DNA of 64,000 nucleotides, taken from NCBI RefSeq assembly GCF_945859705.1, contig NC_079137.1, positions 71,632,277 to 71,696,276 of the forward strand. The letters are read 5' to 3'. The stretch comes from Episyrphus balteatus. Taxonomy: Eukaryota > Arthropoda > Insecta > Diptera > Syrphidae. Of this stretch, positions 11,734 to 23,062 are shown piece by piece (positions within the stretch are counted from its first letter, which is position 1; every line of letters begins with the position of its first letter). Below the pieces are notes generated by a model. It saw only the letters and a list, made by a program, of their open reading frames with translations, was not told the DNA's origin and ran no database searches. The position numbers and the translations under genes are program-made.

Positions 11734-11930
11734 CCACATGCAACTTGCCACATGTAGGTAACTTGCCACATGCAACTTGCCACACGCAACTTGCCACATG
11801 CAACTTGCCACACGCAACTTGCCACATGCAGCTTGCCACATGCAACTTGCCACACGCAACTTGCCACATGCAACTTGCCACATGCAACTTGCCACATACA
11901 ACTTGCCACATGCAACTTGCCACATGAAAC
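11734..11930 (+). repeat. 15-bp minisatellite, about 13 copies
   Basis: The unit is CCACATGCAACTTGC with CATG/CACG variants. Copies are almost identical except for one interrupted early unit (GTAGGTAA). Because 15 is a multiple of three, every frame on both strands stays open. This explains the six overlapping 60-92-residue frames here; none is a gene. The unit carries GTTGCATGTGG on the other strand. Confidence 0.95.
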
Positions 11931-12915
11931 ATGTAACTCGCAACGTGTTGTGTGTTTTACGTTTGCCGTACTGCGGCGTACTGCATTTTTAAATACTAAA
12001 GTACTGCATAGTCTAAAGGTGAAACGACAGCCCTGCTACCCAGGGTGATCGCGTCATAATCCCTTTGACATTCTTGTCAAAAAGTAAATTTTCATACCCA
12101 CCCTTCAAAAATCCGTCCACCCGTTTAGGCTGTGGAAATGTGTACAGATGGACGCACAACCGCACAACCGCACAGACGCACGGATGGAATTGCGAGACCC
12201 ACTTTTTTAGAGTTCTCCATCATCGTAATGTTGGTTTTGATTAAAACCTCATTTTTTTTTTTCGACATGAAACCAATACTTGCCCTATAGAGCAAGTAAA
12301 AAAAAGACTGAAACCAACGAAGCACATACGAACATTTCAGTGAAAAAACTGAGCCAAAATAATCAGTTCTCAAAGAAAGTCATTTACAAAAATACTTGCC
12401 AAATTCTTCATCTCTGTTGACATTTGTTATAATTTGTGTTTTTTTTTTTAATTTTTTTAAACAGTTGTCAACAGTTTTGTCTCAACTAAAAAAGTGTTGC
12501 TGATGTTTTAAACGAAAATGAACTGAAAAGTCATGATAATTCTATAAAAAATAAATGAACAAACAAAAACTTAGGCTTGAATTTAAATTTTTCGAATCAA
12601 TAAATTCTGTTTTTATATTTTGGTTATTAAATCTGGTTTTGTTTAATATTGTTATCTACAAAATGGAAAGATATTCAATTATATTATTTTTCGAAATTGT
12701 ATTACTGTGGCGTATACGTAACATTTTTTTTATTCAGTTGATTTTTTTTATTATATACATAAATACCGCGACGCTGACAATGTTAACGATTAAAAAAAAT
12801 AATGAACGCCAAATGAACTTGAGCCAAAAAAAAACGTGCAACTTTAATTCTTTTTTAAGATGCATAAAAAAATCAAAAAAAAAATTTTTCGAAAATTTGA
12901 TATTTCCAAAAAATA
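11931..12915. other. Non-coding sequence around a repeat fragment
   Basis: Apart from the fragment described at 12,030-12,310, this is AT-rich sequence. The 127-residue frame at 12,555-12,938 is rich in Phe, Ile, Lys and Asn. It runs into the inverted repeat of the next element, so I treat it as chance. Confidence 0.5.
12030..12310 (+). repeat. Dispersed repeat fragment ending in a TACTTGC palindrome
   Basis: The order is a CAGGGTGATCGCG start, a GACGCACAACCGCAC-type CA-rich tract, ATTGCGAGACCCACTTTTTT, ATGTTGGTTTTGATTAAAAC, and then TACTTGCCCTATAGAGCAAG at 12,277. The last part forms 7-bp arms TACTTGC/GCAAGTA. This ordered set of blocks looks like a non-autonomous dispersed repeat. I believe similar sequences are widespread in fly genomes, but cannot confirm this without a search. 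Confidence 0.5.
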
Positions 12916-13490
12916 TAGGTGAGAGGTGCGGACAGTGAGACACCCTTTTTTTAAATTGGTATATCTTAGAATGTTTTCAAGATAGCTTAACAAAACTTTG
13001 AAGACAGTTTAAGACACATTTTATCTTAATGTTGCAAAAAAACTTGTAGTTAAAGAATGAATGAGAGCATCACATTGGGCTTAAATGTAGAAAAAGTCAA
13101 AAGTGCGATCAGTGAGACATTCTTAGGTAAAACAAAAAATTTACGAAAACGTCAAATAATTAGGTAATTGACAAGTATATAAATAATTAATTTATGTTAC
13201 TTTAACCCATTTTTTCAAATAAAAATAACAAAAAGCCAAAAAAAAAACGAAAGAAAAAACACTTCGAAATCATATTGAACATTTTAAAATAATAGATTTT
13301 TTTAAAAACTATATGTATGTCTCACTGTTTGCTTTTTAAAAATCTTATGTCTCACTGTTTGCTTTTACATAACGGCAGACGGGAAATAAACGTTTTGACC
13401 CAAACTAGCGTTACTGTGCTTATTTTCAGAAAAGAGAAAAATGGATTGTCTCACTGTTTGCACTGTCTCACTGTCCGCACCTATCCCCTA
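12916..13490. mobile_element. TA-flanked element with GTCTCACTG repeats (575 bp)
   Basis: The ends are inverted repeats of about 25 bp. On the left, TAGG is followed by AGGTGCGGACAGTGAGACA; the right end is its reverse complement with TATCCCCTA. Both are bordered by TA. Inside, GTCTCACTGTTTGC occurs at about 13,319, 13,349 and 13,448, so the terminal motif is reiterated near the right end, a common layout for transposase-bound subterminal repeats. A related, partly degraded copy lies at 48,970-49,420. There is no coding capacity. I take it as a non-autonomous DNA transposon of a TA-targeting superfamily. Confidence 0.8.
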
Positions 13491-13560
13491 ACTGTTTTTT
13501 TTTTTTTTTTTTTTTCTTCAAATATCCGATTTTTTTTTTTTTATTTTTTTTTTCTGAAGA
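13491..13560. repeat. Poly-T tract
   Basis: Two long T runs separated by CTTCAAATATCCGA. Confidence 0.9.
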
Positions 13561-13564
13561 CATA

Positions 13565-13935
13565 AAAAAACACCCTTTTACATGAACCAAATTTATAGAC
13601 TTATTTAATTCTTAAATCCCATGGCAAAGACAACATATTTAATACAGTTCATAGGGATACCATTTATAGCATTGATTTTAACGGACCTATCGCAGATTTT
13701 TCTTATTTTCCAAAAAAAAACACCCTGTCATCCAAAATATTTGTATAGATTCCAGATTTATCTTGTAAATAAGCTTCATTTACCAATTTATCACTTTACC
13801 AATTTTCATTGGGCTATCATTTTTGTCGCAATTTTTATTCTGAATTTTATCTTTACAAAAAACACCCTTTCACTCGAGATAATTTTGTAGATTTTTTAGG
13901 TTCTTGGTTCTTGTAACAACCGAAACTACTTAATT
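13565..13935 (+). repeat. ~146-bp diverged tandem repeat, array A (about 3 units)
   Basis: Each unit begins AAAAAACACCCT (13,565, 13,711 and 13,856; spacing 146 and 145). It continues through a TTTTGTAGATTTTTTAGG-type block, a TTCTTG block and ACCAATTTTCATTGG. The same unit forms the longer array at 41,210-42,240. The unit at 13,856 matches the one at 41,753 across the AAATAACTTTGTA, TTAAGTTCTTAGTTCTGATA and GAAACT positions. The small frames here are readings through the repeat. Confidence 0.8.
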
Positions 13936-15690
13936 TTAAAAATGAAAAAAATTTACATCTGCTGTTATGAAAACTTTTTCAAACACAACAAAACCAATTT
14001 TTATTTATATAGGAAAATATTTGAAATTGGTGTTTTAAACCTAAAAACGTTCTTTTATTTATTTTCGTCAAATGTATCACCAAAATACTCCTCTATATCA
14101 AACGCAAAAATGTTCACCAATTTTCTCATTTTCTTTTCATCCATCAGAGGGACCTGTTATCGGCATTTCCAGTAGGTAGCTCAGTAAGGAGCATCATCTA
14201 CAATTTCTTCCTCCAAACCACTGCGTGTTGCTATGCACGAGCTGGTTTTTTATTTGCTATATTTTTGCTTATAACACAATTTTTAGTTAATTAGTTTTAA
14301 AGAGAGAAAGAAGAGGGTGTTACTGCCCCCACCAGTAAAAAAAAAAGCAGAAAAATAAAAAAAAAATAATTTCCTCTGGGGAGAACGTGCTACATTTTCA
14401 TTGAAAACACACACATACCATGGCAGAGTTCTTAATAAAGATATAGGTATCTACCTTTGGACGTTTATTTTTTTTTTTTTACATTTTTAATGCTTTCACT
14501 AATTGATGGGCGCACGGGGATTTTTGTTGATTTTATTTTTTCCTCATTGACTGACACCTTTTTTGTTGCGTTTTGTCCAGGGTGAAATACTCAAAAAGGA
14601 AACAAAAAAAAAAGGACGAAACGCCAACTTAATTGCAACAAATTAAAATCACTAAACAAACGACAATGGGAAGTGATCTGCCCAGAGGGTCCTTCGGACC
14701 ATGAATCCTGATGATGATTTTTTTTTTTTAATTTTTTTTTGTCTCTTAATATGCAAATCTTATTCTAGTCAAGACTAGTCATAGTCAGTCTTTTTGTTTT
14801 TGTTATTCCGTTTGTATGCATTCATTGGAAGAGATGGGAATTATTTTTTTTTCGTTTTTTTTTTTTCTTTTTTACAAAAAAAAGGAAAGGACTTTTTTCT
14901 AAAGGATTCTTTAGAAAACAAAAGGTTGGGTGGCAAAACAGTCATCGTCGTTGTCGTCGTCGAAGAGAGAAACGTGATTTGCCACTTAATTGGCTGCCTT
15001 TTATTTTTTAGTTTCTATTATTGTGAACGAGAATATTCTGACTCCTTTAGCCCGAGAAGAGTGCAGCGAACAAGGAATATTGAAATCCAAATCAGTGAGT
15101 GAGAATATGGATCCAAAAGGAATATTTTTTTTTTGTCTGCAGCTGAGCCAAACTCTACTTTTTTATTCCAACTGTCTCGAGGTTTTTAGGATTTAAAAAT
15201 TCAATTGTTTCGCTTGGAGACTATACAAATCTATGATTCTACGACTACGACGTCAATTGTTTTCAATTGTCGTTGTATATGCAAGGAATTAGTTTGCAAA
15301 AAAAACGTTTTCTAAATTTTTTTTTTTTTTTTGAAAGAAAAAACCGAAAAGTTTCCTTAATTTGATGCCAAGATATGCAATATGCATGTGAAAAGGATTC
15401 AATTAGTACAGGATAACACATATACACACATAGATTTTTTGTATTTATGTACGATTTTTGTGTCTGCTTCAGTTGTTGATGTTATAGAAGTTTTAAATTA
15501 ATTTTTATTATTTTTTTATTTATTTTCATTTGTTATGTTAAAAGAGGGGAAACGGAAGAGGGGATAGAGAAAAAAGTTTCTGAACGTGCAAACTAAGAAC
15601 TTCCTTTTCGTGCATAATTTTCTAGGATTATACAAAATGAAATCATGTGAAGGATCTCGTTTTCTATCGTTCGGAATTTTATGTATGTAT
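13936..15690. other. Non-coding sequence, partly unique
   Basis: The first 200 bp may hold further decayed array units (a GTTCACCAATTTTC segment near 14,112). From about 14,380 to 15,300 the sequence is mixed, with a GTCGTCGTTGTCGTCGTC-like stretch near 14,945. Frames at 14,794-15,102 and 14,990-15,196 overlap and show no family. Confidence 0.45.
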
Positions 15691-15692
15691 TA

Positions 15693-16229
15693 GGGTGGGT
15701 CAAAAAAATCGAAATTATTTTTTTTGAGTTTGTACTCCCAAAAATAGATTGCTAGACACCTCTAGAATACACGCACCAAATATTAATGGGAAGATCAGCC
15801 GCTTCGCAATTTTCTATTTTTACATCAAGATTCTACTAAAAAAAATCATTTTTTTATGAATCGACTTTTTTGCAAATTTCTTTACATATTCTTGTAGGAA
15901 ATTGAACGCTCTACAAAAAAGGTCTCAAACACATTTTTCGTTTATCAAACCGTTTAATAGATATTTGAGGTCAAAAAATCCAGAAAATCTTTAAAAATTC
16001 GTTTTTTGTTCTTAATTTTGTAATAAATTGAAAAATTATAATAATCAAACGCGCACTACATATTCTTGTAGGAAATCGATTGTTCCACAAAAAAGGTCTT
16101 AGTAACTTTTTTCATTAATCTAACCCTTCTAAAGATATTCGAGGTCAAATTTAAAAAAAATTATAAAAAACATTTTTTACTTTTAAAAATTTTCTAATTA
16201 ACTGAAATTCAATTTTTTTTGACCCACCC
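15693..16229. mobile_element. TA-flanked element with GGGTGGGTC ends (537 bp)
   Basis: The ends are GGGTGGGTCAAAAAAA and its reverse complement, each next to TA. Further out, TATGTATG stands on both sides (15,680 and 16,233), so an 8-bp target duplication with slightly different ends is an alternative. Inside are two diverged tandem copies of about 170 bp sharing CATATTCTTGTAGGAAAT, CCACAAAAAAGGTCT-like and GATATTYGAGGTCAAA. No coding capacity. It looks like a MITE. Confidence 0.75.
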
Positions 16230-16231
16230 TA

Positions 16232-17281
16232 ATATGTATGCAGATTTATTTCTCCTGCTGCTATTGTTGGTGATTAACAAAAAAATTTGGAGAAAAAAAA
16301 AACTTTACAAAGAATTTCAAATGTCAATTTAGCAAAAAACTTTGTAGAAACATGTTTTGCTGTAGAAATAAAAAGGACACATCGTCTTTTTTTTCCACCA
16401 GGAACAAGAAGAGAAGTTTTTTTTATGATTTTATCATCATACAAAAATCCCCATACCACAGTTTTTTTTTTATTTTTTTATTCTTTTATATTCATACCTA
16501 ATTACAAAATTTTAGTGCTTAACTTTAATAGCTACAACACGAAGATCCTTGCAAGAAAATACAACAAAAAACAAACAAAAATATTTTTTCAATATTCTTG
16601 AAAGTTCTTTATACCTATGTGGTCTGTTAATAAAATTATTATTACACATATTATATCCTTAAGGGAAAACCACATACTGAGACAAATTTAATGGAAAAAA
16701 AATATTTTAAAGTGTAATACATGTCTGTGAAAATTAATGTCATATAGCACCTTTATAGGTTTTTTTTTTCCTTTTGTTTATGGAAGAAATGGAGAAAAAG
16801 GGTTGATTGCGTGAGAGAATTCACAGGAAATGACATTAATTGTGTACTTCAAATCTTCACTTCTATTTCTCTACGATATAGTAGTAAAAATAATGAAAGA
16901 AAAAAGAAGTTAAAAGTTCAAACATGCGAGAAGCTACAGGGGTTCTCTGACTTTAATTTTGAAAAAAGAGAGTAGGTACTAATACTTGTGGTATTATAGG
17001 AGTGTTATAGTAGGTAGAATAGGTAGGTTAATACATTATTGCAGTTAAATTTCGTTAATGGGTTTTTTTCTTTGAAATTATTTTATGTGATAAAATGAGC
17101 TCAAGGAAGCAGCTCATATATTAAAGTAGACGCTATTGGATGATTTGTTTTTTGACTTTATTCACTGAGGAATTCTGCTTTAATGAGATTTCATTAATTT
17201 TGAAAAGAATTCAATTTTATAGGGAATTCTTTTTTAGCAGGGGGAGGGTGGGGGGTGACAAAGAGTGATTTTTGATTAGTC
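16232..17281. other. AT-rich non-coding sequence
   Basis: A 104-residue frame at 16,287-16,601 (and a reverse one in the same place) has no recognisable features and contains homopolymer-coded runs. No gene is supported. Confidence 0.5.
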
Positions 17282-17283
17282 TA

Positions 17284-17502
17284 CACTGAGGGAAAAAATA
17301 AATTGAAACTGAAACATCGTTGTTTCAAAGATGAACTACTTTGATTTATGTGACTTTAAGATACGAAATCATCAAAAATTATCATTTTTTCAACGTTGAT
17401 TTCAAAATGTTCATCTTCAACGCAAAATCATTCCGAATAATAGTTAAATCAATGTGGTTTTTATTGATTTTACGTAGTTTTATGGTGGCTTTTCCCTCAG
17501 TG
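17284..17502. mobile_element. TA-flanked MITE with CACTGAGGGAAAA ends (219 bp)
   Basis: CACTGAGGGAAAA and TTTTCCCTCAGTG stand at the two ends, each bordered by TA. The interior is about 190 bp of AT-rich sequence with several ATCAA/TTGAT words (hyphenated hairpins). Too short to encode a transposase. Confidence 0.8.
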
Positions 17503-18123
17503 TAGTAGAAATTTAATGGGGATGTTACCTATGGAAGAATTTTTGTCTTTGGGCGTGAGCTTGATTAAAAAAAATTTTGCTAAAATAAAATATTTTAAGG
17601 TAGCAAATTACCCCAGAAATTTGCACCTCTCTTGTCTATTGAGAACAAATAGAATTGTTTTTTTTTTTTACTTTTGACACTATCTCTCTCAATGAGCGAT
17701 ATTTTTTATACGTAGGTAAATAATTTTTTGAAAAAAAAAAAAATTTAAATAAAGTTGGTAGGTATGCCATGTTGTAATAATTAATAACCAACAACCAAAT
17801 CCAAACTTAAAATTAATGTACCATTTTCGAAAATTAGATTAAAAAAAAAAAGTTCACATTTTTTTTAGAAAATCCAACAATGTAATTTTTTGAAAATTTT
17901 GATTTATATTCATGCAATATAAATCGTTTTCTATACAAAAAATCGTTTAATTTGGATCAGTTATTTGGGAAACAGTCAGTAATTTAAAACTCGGTTCTAT
18001 AAGATAGACCTTGTCTTAACCAAAACTTGATTTTTTTTTAATCTATATAGGTAGTAGGAGAGAAAATTATACTTTTCCCAAACTTTTATATGACAGTTAC
18101 CGTTAATTTAAACTAAATTAATG
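17503..18123. other. AT-rich non-coding sequence
   Basis: No features seen beyond homopolymer runs. Confidence 0.5.
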
Positions 18124-18435
18124 TAGGGGAAGTGGGGGCAAGGCCGCCTATGAGGGCAAGATCATTTTTGTACTATTTGGTATGAAAAAAAAGTAAAATT
18201 CGCAACACTTGCAATATAAAATAGGTGCCTTTTGGTATGATCGATCACTTCTTTAAGCCTTAGCAAATTCAGTTGAGACGCCAAAGAGTTACTGTAAATT
18301 TTTATCGTTATGAAAAGTCAGTTATTATTGTTATTATTGCAAATAGACTGCATCTAAAACGAAAGAAAACAAAACCAACAAAATTTGATAGGGTGGTCTT
18401 ACCCCCATGTGGGGGCAAGACCGTTTTTTGTTAGA
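18124..18435. repeat. Repeat fragment with GGGGGCAAG motifs
   Basis: It starts TAGGGGAAGTGGGGGCAAGG and has TGGGGGCAAGACCG again near 18,411, in the same orientation. A TACCCCCATGTGGGGG palindrome sits between. The start resembles the end of the 12,916 element (TAGG...AGTG), so the two may be related TA-targeting families. No matching far end was found. Confidence 0.5.
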
Positions 18436-18540
18436 TGATTTTTCAAAACTTATTATTTTTTGTTCAATATTATTTATATATTGATGGGAGTTTCTAATGT
18501 AAACAATTAACTGAATAAATAAAGACTTTATTTTAAATAC

Positions 18541-18860
18541 AGGGTGTCCCACAGTCACCGCCCCAAACGAAAACCATGGATTCCAGAGGTCATTTTAAGT
18601 CGAAAAACTTAAGAGGTAGGTAATTTTCGAGTTTTCGTCCCGTTTTCGAGTTATGACGGTTTTGCTCTCTTTTCCTTTAAATGGCTTTATCTTTGCCAAA
18701 CTACGTCTGATTTGAAAGATTTTTTTTTACAACCAATCAAGAATTTACTACAGTTTATGTTTGTTTCAAAATTTTTTTTCTGCGAATAACCGTTTCTCCG
18801 CAATTTTGCATCAAACCCAATTTTCTTTGTTTTTTAAGTTGTTTTTTTCACTTTCATATC
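18541..18860 (+). repeat. Truncated repeat starting CAGGGTGTCCCA
   Basis: CAGGGTGTCCCACAGTCACC begins a sequence with GTTTTCGAGTTATGACGG and TTTAAATGGCTTTATCTTTG blocks. This is the style of a dispersed arthropod repeat. A partner inverted end was not found in the window, so the element is truncated or asymmetric. Confidence 0.45.
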
Positions 18861-19559
18861 ATATTATTAAAAAAAAAAAACACGTAAATGAGTATTAATT
18901 TATAAGGTAATTATTGCATTTTATACTTCAAGGCCTTGCCCACTCAAATTTTTAACTAAAGCCAATTACACTTAATTATAAGAAGGATTAAATATATGTA
19001 TAGTATATATATATATAATCAGGAGAAAGAGAAGGCTACCATTCTTCGTGAGTTAAGCACTTATAAAACACTAATCTTGCTCTTATAAAATATTTTCTTT
19101 AGATTTTTTCCACATTGCTAATATTGACCTCTTTTTTGATTAAAAAAAACGACATCATCTTTAGCATTCTTAAAGCCTTTAATGTCTGTTGGCTTTTCAA
19201 TTCACCAAAACAGAATTTTATTACAAATTCATTTCAATTACCAAAAAAAAGAGTGTTAACGACTTCACAGACTTCTCTAACTGACTCCTGAATATAACTT
19301 AATATTCTTGAAGGAATCCAATTCAAATTCAAGTGTCTACCTTCACCCTTTCCACACAAAAGTTGGTTAAAAATTTTGTCCTCATTTAATGTTAAACAAT
19401 AAAAATTCTAAATCAAATCAAACATTAAGATTAGCTCTATTTAACACAAATTAATTAAACCGACCATTCGACTATTTTGTTGTTGTTATTTTACCCCAAC
19501 TTCCTCTTTAATTTTTTCTTAACTCTTACCCTAATCTTTGTAAAACCTGATTGTTATTA
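18861..19559. other. AT-rich non-coding sequence
   Basis: A TATATATATA run near 19,005; otherwise nothing recognised. Confidence 0.45.
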
Positions 19560-20660
19560 TACCCGAAGCCAAAAAGCGCGAATCACACAAATTGGTAAGA
19601 AATAAAACATGCAAATGATTTGGCATTTTTATTAATTCGGATTAGTCATGTTAAAGTTCCGTGACAGGCGAGATTGGATTGTGAATTTCGGTTTGGTTTC
19701 GGTTCGGTTTTTGTATTATTTACAATTGTCATTGCTATTTCTGATGTTATTTGTATTTATGGCTTAAGCCCCCATCCCGACTAACGGGATTAAATGTAAA
19801 TCGCATTCATTTAATATTATTATACCTTTGCTATTTCATTTCGTATACCGTTTCGGTGCGGTTTTTGTTGATGTATAGAGAGAGAAAGAGTGACAGGGGG
19901 TTGTTATAGGGAAGCTTTTTTCATGATGCGGCAAATACCGCCCTCCCTTTTTTGTCATTGCACAATTGTACAATCTAACGGTACCTAGATACATTATACT
20001 AACTAAACAATAATCATTGAGCTTTGCATTACATTTTAATATCTACTTTCCGTCATCGTTTGGCGCTAGCTAGGTTAGTTTAGGTCGGTCTTAGGGTTTG
20101 AGGCAATAGAGTTGCACAATGTCGACGACGAGAACGCACGATGTTAACAACAATAGCTACAGATACAGAGATATAACGGTACAAAGTGGGTTTGAGTTGA
20201 ATAAAGTAAAGGATTTTGGTTTTGTGTCCCCTTTGGGAGGACTTTTATTGCGATTTTAGTTATTTGATTGACAATATATTGTCAAACAATGGCATTAGTT
20301 TTGTGGAGCTGTGCGGAATTAAAGTGGCAACACAGAAACAAAGTTCTCCATGTAGTTGACAATAAGCGATTCATCGTTACGAATTATGCACGATTACAAA
20401 TGGTACCTAAATAAAATACTGTCAAGGGGGGAGGGGGGCGTGTTGGTACCATTGTTTCAAGGCAGTCGAACCAGAGAGCATGGTTTGATATTAAAGTTCG
20501 GTTGGGAGAAAAAAATAGAGGTGAGGAAAGGATTTACATTGAGAATTGATTGCATGATTTATGGCATGAACAAGCGGAATCACGGAACTTTTCTAGCTAG
20601 CTCTCGTTCTTTCTCTCTCATTTCGTTTTGCTAACTCTCACACTCCCACTGGGAATATAT
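19560..20660. other. Repeat-free stretch, candidate conserved non-coding DNA
   Basis: This is the cleanest repeat-free kilobase in the left half. It contains ATGCAAATGATTT (octamer-like), TTTTATTAATTCGGATTA (homeodomain-type AT cores), GGTTTCGGTTCGGTTT, GTGCGGTTTTTGTTG and CGACGACGAGAACG. Homopolymer runs are fewer than in the flanks. The 92-residue frame at 20,356-20,634 has a Gly-rich middle but no known domain. I suggest regulatory sequence, by composition only. Confidence 0.35.
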
Positions 20661-21294
20661 TATACGGAATAAAAGTTGAGTGGATTTATACAAATGTCCT
20701 TAGGGTGGGCTTAGAAAATAGAAATTTTGATAAATGGATGTTGTGATTAATTGCTATACGTTTTTACTTCCAATTTCTTGTTGTTGTTGCTTTTTGGTAT
20801 TTTATTGTGTTATATTTGTGTAAATAAATTTTGTCATCGCAAAGTATTGATTTGTTAGTATTATCTATTATGTATTGGTATTATTGTGAATATACCTATA
20901 TTTGTTTTTTTTTTTTTATGTTGGTAGAAATGTGATGTCGTTGTTGTCCTTGATGATTGTAAATTTAATGGTCGAACAGATTTAATTCAAATTTAGGACA
21001 TTTCACAAGGTTGTTAAAACAGAAATTCGATTGTGATTAACCTATTTGATTTTGGATTCTATTGTGATTGTGTTTATACGTTCAGATTTATGTAAATGTA
21101 GTGGTAGATCTCATTTAAGGATAAATATGTTACCGTTTATCGATTAAAATTGTGTTAAATGACATTATCTGAAATAAATTTGTTTTAAAATGATTTTGGA
21201 TGGATAGTTTATTTAGGATTAAGAGCTCATCAGTAGGTAAATATAGTGAAATTTTTTTTAGGTGCTTTTAACTAAATAAGCAGGTAGTAAAGTA
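20661..21294. other. AT-rich non-coding sequence
   Basis: No features seen. Confidence 0.45.
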
Positions 21295-22007
21295 CACCGA
21301 AAAAAAAAATTGATAATAACAGCTATCAAATTAACATTTTTCAGTGACAAAAGTCGTCCAACAATTAAAATATCAATTTTGATATTTTATCATATCATTT
21401 TGACATTTTTTAATTTCAGGTGGGATAGTGAAAATTTCACTTTGACAATTAAAATATCAATGTTGACTAGATTTTACGTTTTAGTTTATTAAAATGAAAC
21501 CTATTTCTTTCCTTTTCATTTTTATTATTTTTATTATTTTAAGAATTTTCTTTCTTTTTTCAAAATGTTACTGAAAGGGAATATTCTCTACAAAATAATG
21601 GTGATATTATTTTTTCTATTATAGTTTTATAGGTGATATAATTGTTTTGTTATTTTCTCCCAAACTATGTGAAGTAAAATCTTAGTGCCGATCAAATTTT
21701 CTCAGTAAATCATACATTTTACTTCGAAAAAACACAAAGCGCCTTTAAACAAGTACACATTAAGAATTTTGTATTTAATATTTTTCAATAATTTGGAATG
21801 AGAAATTGATATGAAAAAATGATAATAAAATATCAAAAAAAATTTACAAAATGCGACATTTAAATATCATCCTGATAATAAAAATGTTGTTTTAACATTT
21901 TAAATATCATAAAACACATTTTATAGAGCATTTTTGGCTGATATTTAAAAAATGTTAATTTGATATTTAAAAAATGTTAAATTGATATTGGTTTTTTTTT
22001 TTCGGCG
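21295..22007. mobile_element. TA-flanked element with CACCGAAAAAAAA ends (713 bp)
   Basis: The left end is CACCGAAAAAAAAAA and the right end reverses to CGCCGAAAAAAAAAA; both are bordered by TA. Next to each end the phrase CAAATTAACATTTTT occurs in inverted orientation, with TTTAAATATCA words repeated, so subterminal repeats extend the symmetry. There is no transposase frame. A TA-targeting MITE. Confidence 0.75.
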
Positions 22008-22023
22008 TAGGTGAATACCTTAA

Positions 22024-23058
22024 CCCTCTGTAGGCACACCTCTTTTTTGCGAATTTGGTTTATACTTTTTCATGTCGCTTGAACCTTTTTCGGTCTCACT
22101 ATTTTATAGTGAATCATATATGAAATTGATGTAGAATTTTCCGAGGAATCCGAATATTGTATTCACAATTAAAGAAAAATGTACTTTCAAACTTATAAAG
22201 ACAGTTTTTTGTGACCAGATTTTATTTTTGTCCTGCCAAATTCGCACCCGTACCAGTGGACAAAAATAAAAAAATCAAGTCCATTATATGACGAAAAACC
22301 GGTACTTAACATGAAGGGCTCATATTCTACAATAATAAAACACAGTTTTTTCCTGTTTAAATTCAAGATTCAAAAAGATTAGTGGTGTTTTTCATGGTGT
22401 TTTGATTATTCAAGCTTAGGTTCAAATTGAAGTTTATCATTTTTTTTAAAGCAAAAACAAATGTTCTTGACTTTTTTTTTTTTTGTTAATTATCAAAATG
22501 AATATCTGCTAATCTGATGCGTATTTCAGTTTGTTTTTGTAAAGTGAAATTAGTATTTAAAAAATTTAACCTAAAAAAGTCTGTTTTTTGTGACTCAAAA
22601 ACTAAATTTTTATTAGACTGTAGCAAGCTGTAGCAGAATCTTGTATGCCACTAGGTTCCCTTATATTTCTACTTTAAACACATGGTCACCTTTTTTGCTC
22701 ATACGTGCTCATCTTCAAAATATTTACATTTTTGTAGAGTCATTTTAAGCACTTAAAAACAAGGATTTTTTCGAAAAATAGGCTTAAATTGCAAAATTTT
22801 CAAAGATTAATATGATTTACGTGTTTGTTTCAAGTAAAACAAAAAACTGTGGATGTTCCAAGCGTCGTAGTTACGCGAAACCGAAGTTACGAAAAACTAG
22901 AGTTACGAATTCTAAAGTTATGTTAAGCTATGACATGTGATTTTTGGGTTGGCAACAATTGCGAGGAACGATATCAAAGGAACACAAATCATTTATATTC
23001 TGATTTTTGTCCACATCCCCCATACACTCGACGCACTGTGCCGTGTGCCGACAGAGGG
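22024..23058. mobile_element. piggyBac-like non-autonomous element (TTAA target)
   Basis: The ends are CCCTCTGTAGGCACAC and, reversed, CCCTCTGTCGGCACAC. Each is bordered by TTAA (22,020-22,023 and 23,059-23,062). A TTAA duplication plus a terminal CCC is the hallmark of the piggyBac superfamily. The 1.03-kb interior has no long frame and no transposase motif I can see, so it would be mobilised in trans. Near 22,868-22,915 it carries four short AGTTACG-type repeats. Its left end lies 12 bp from the end of the previous element. Confidence 0.8.
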
Positions 23059-23062
23059 TTAA

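Noticed and set aside
11690..12048. Six overlapping frames of 60-92 residues on both strands
   Set aside because: They are translations of a 15-bp minisatellite; a unit divisible by three keeps every frame open.
12555..12938. 127-residue frame, the longest in the window
   Set aside because: Dominated by AT-coded residues (Phe, Ile, Asn, Lys), no domain, and it runs into the terminal inverted repeat of a transposable element.
18541..18860. Complete transposon starting CAGGGTGTCCCA
   Set aside because: No inverted partner end or target duplication found within reach.
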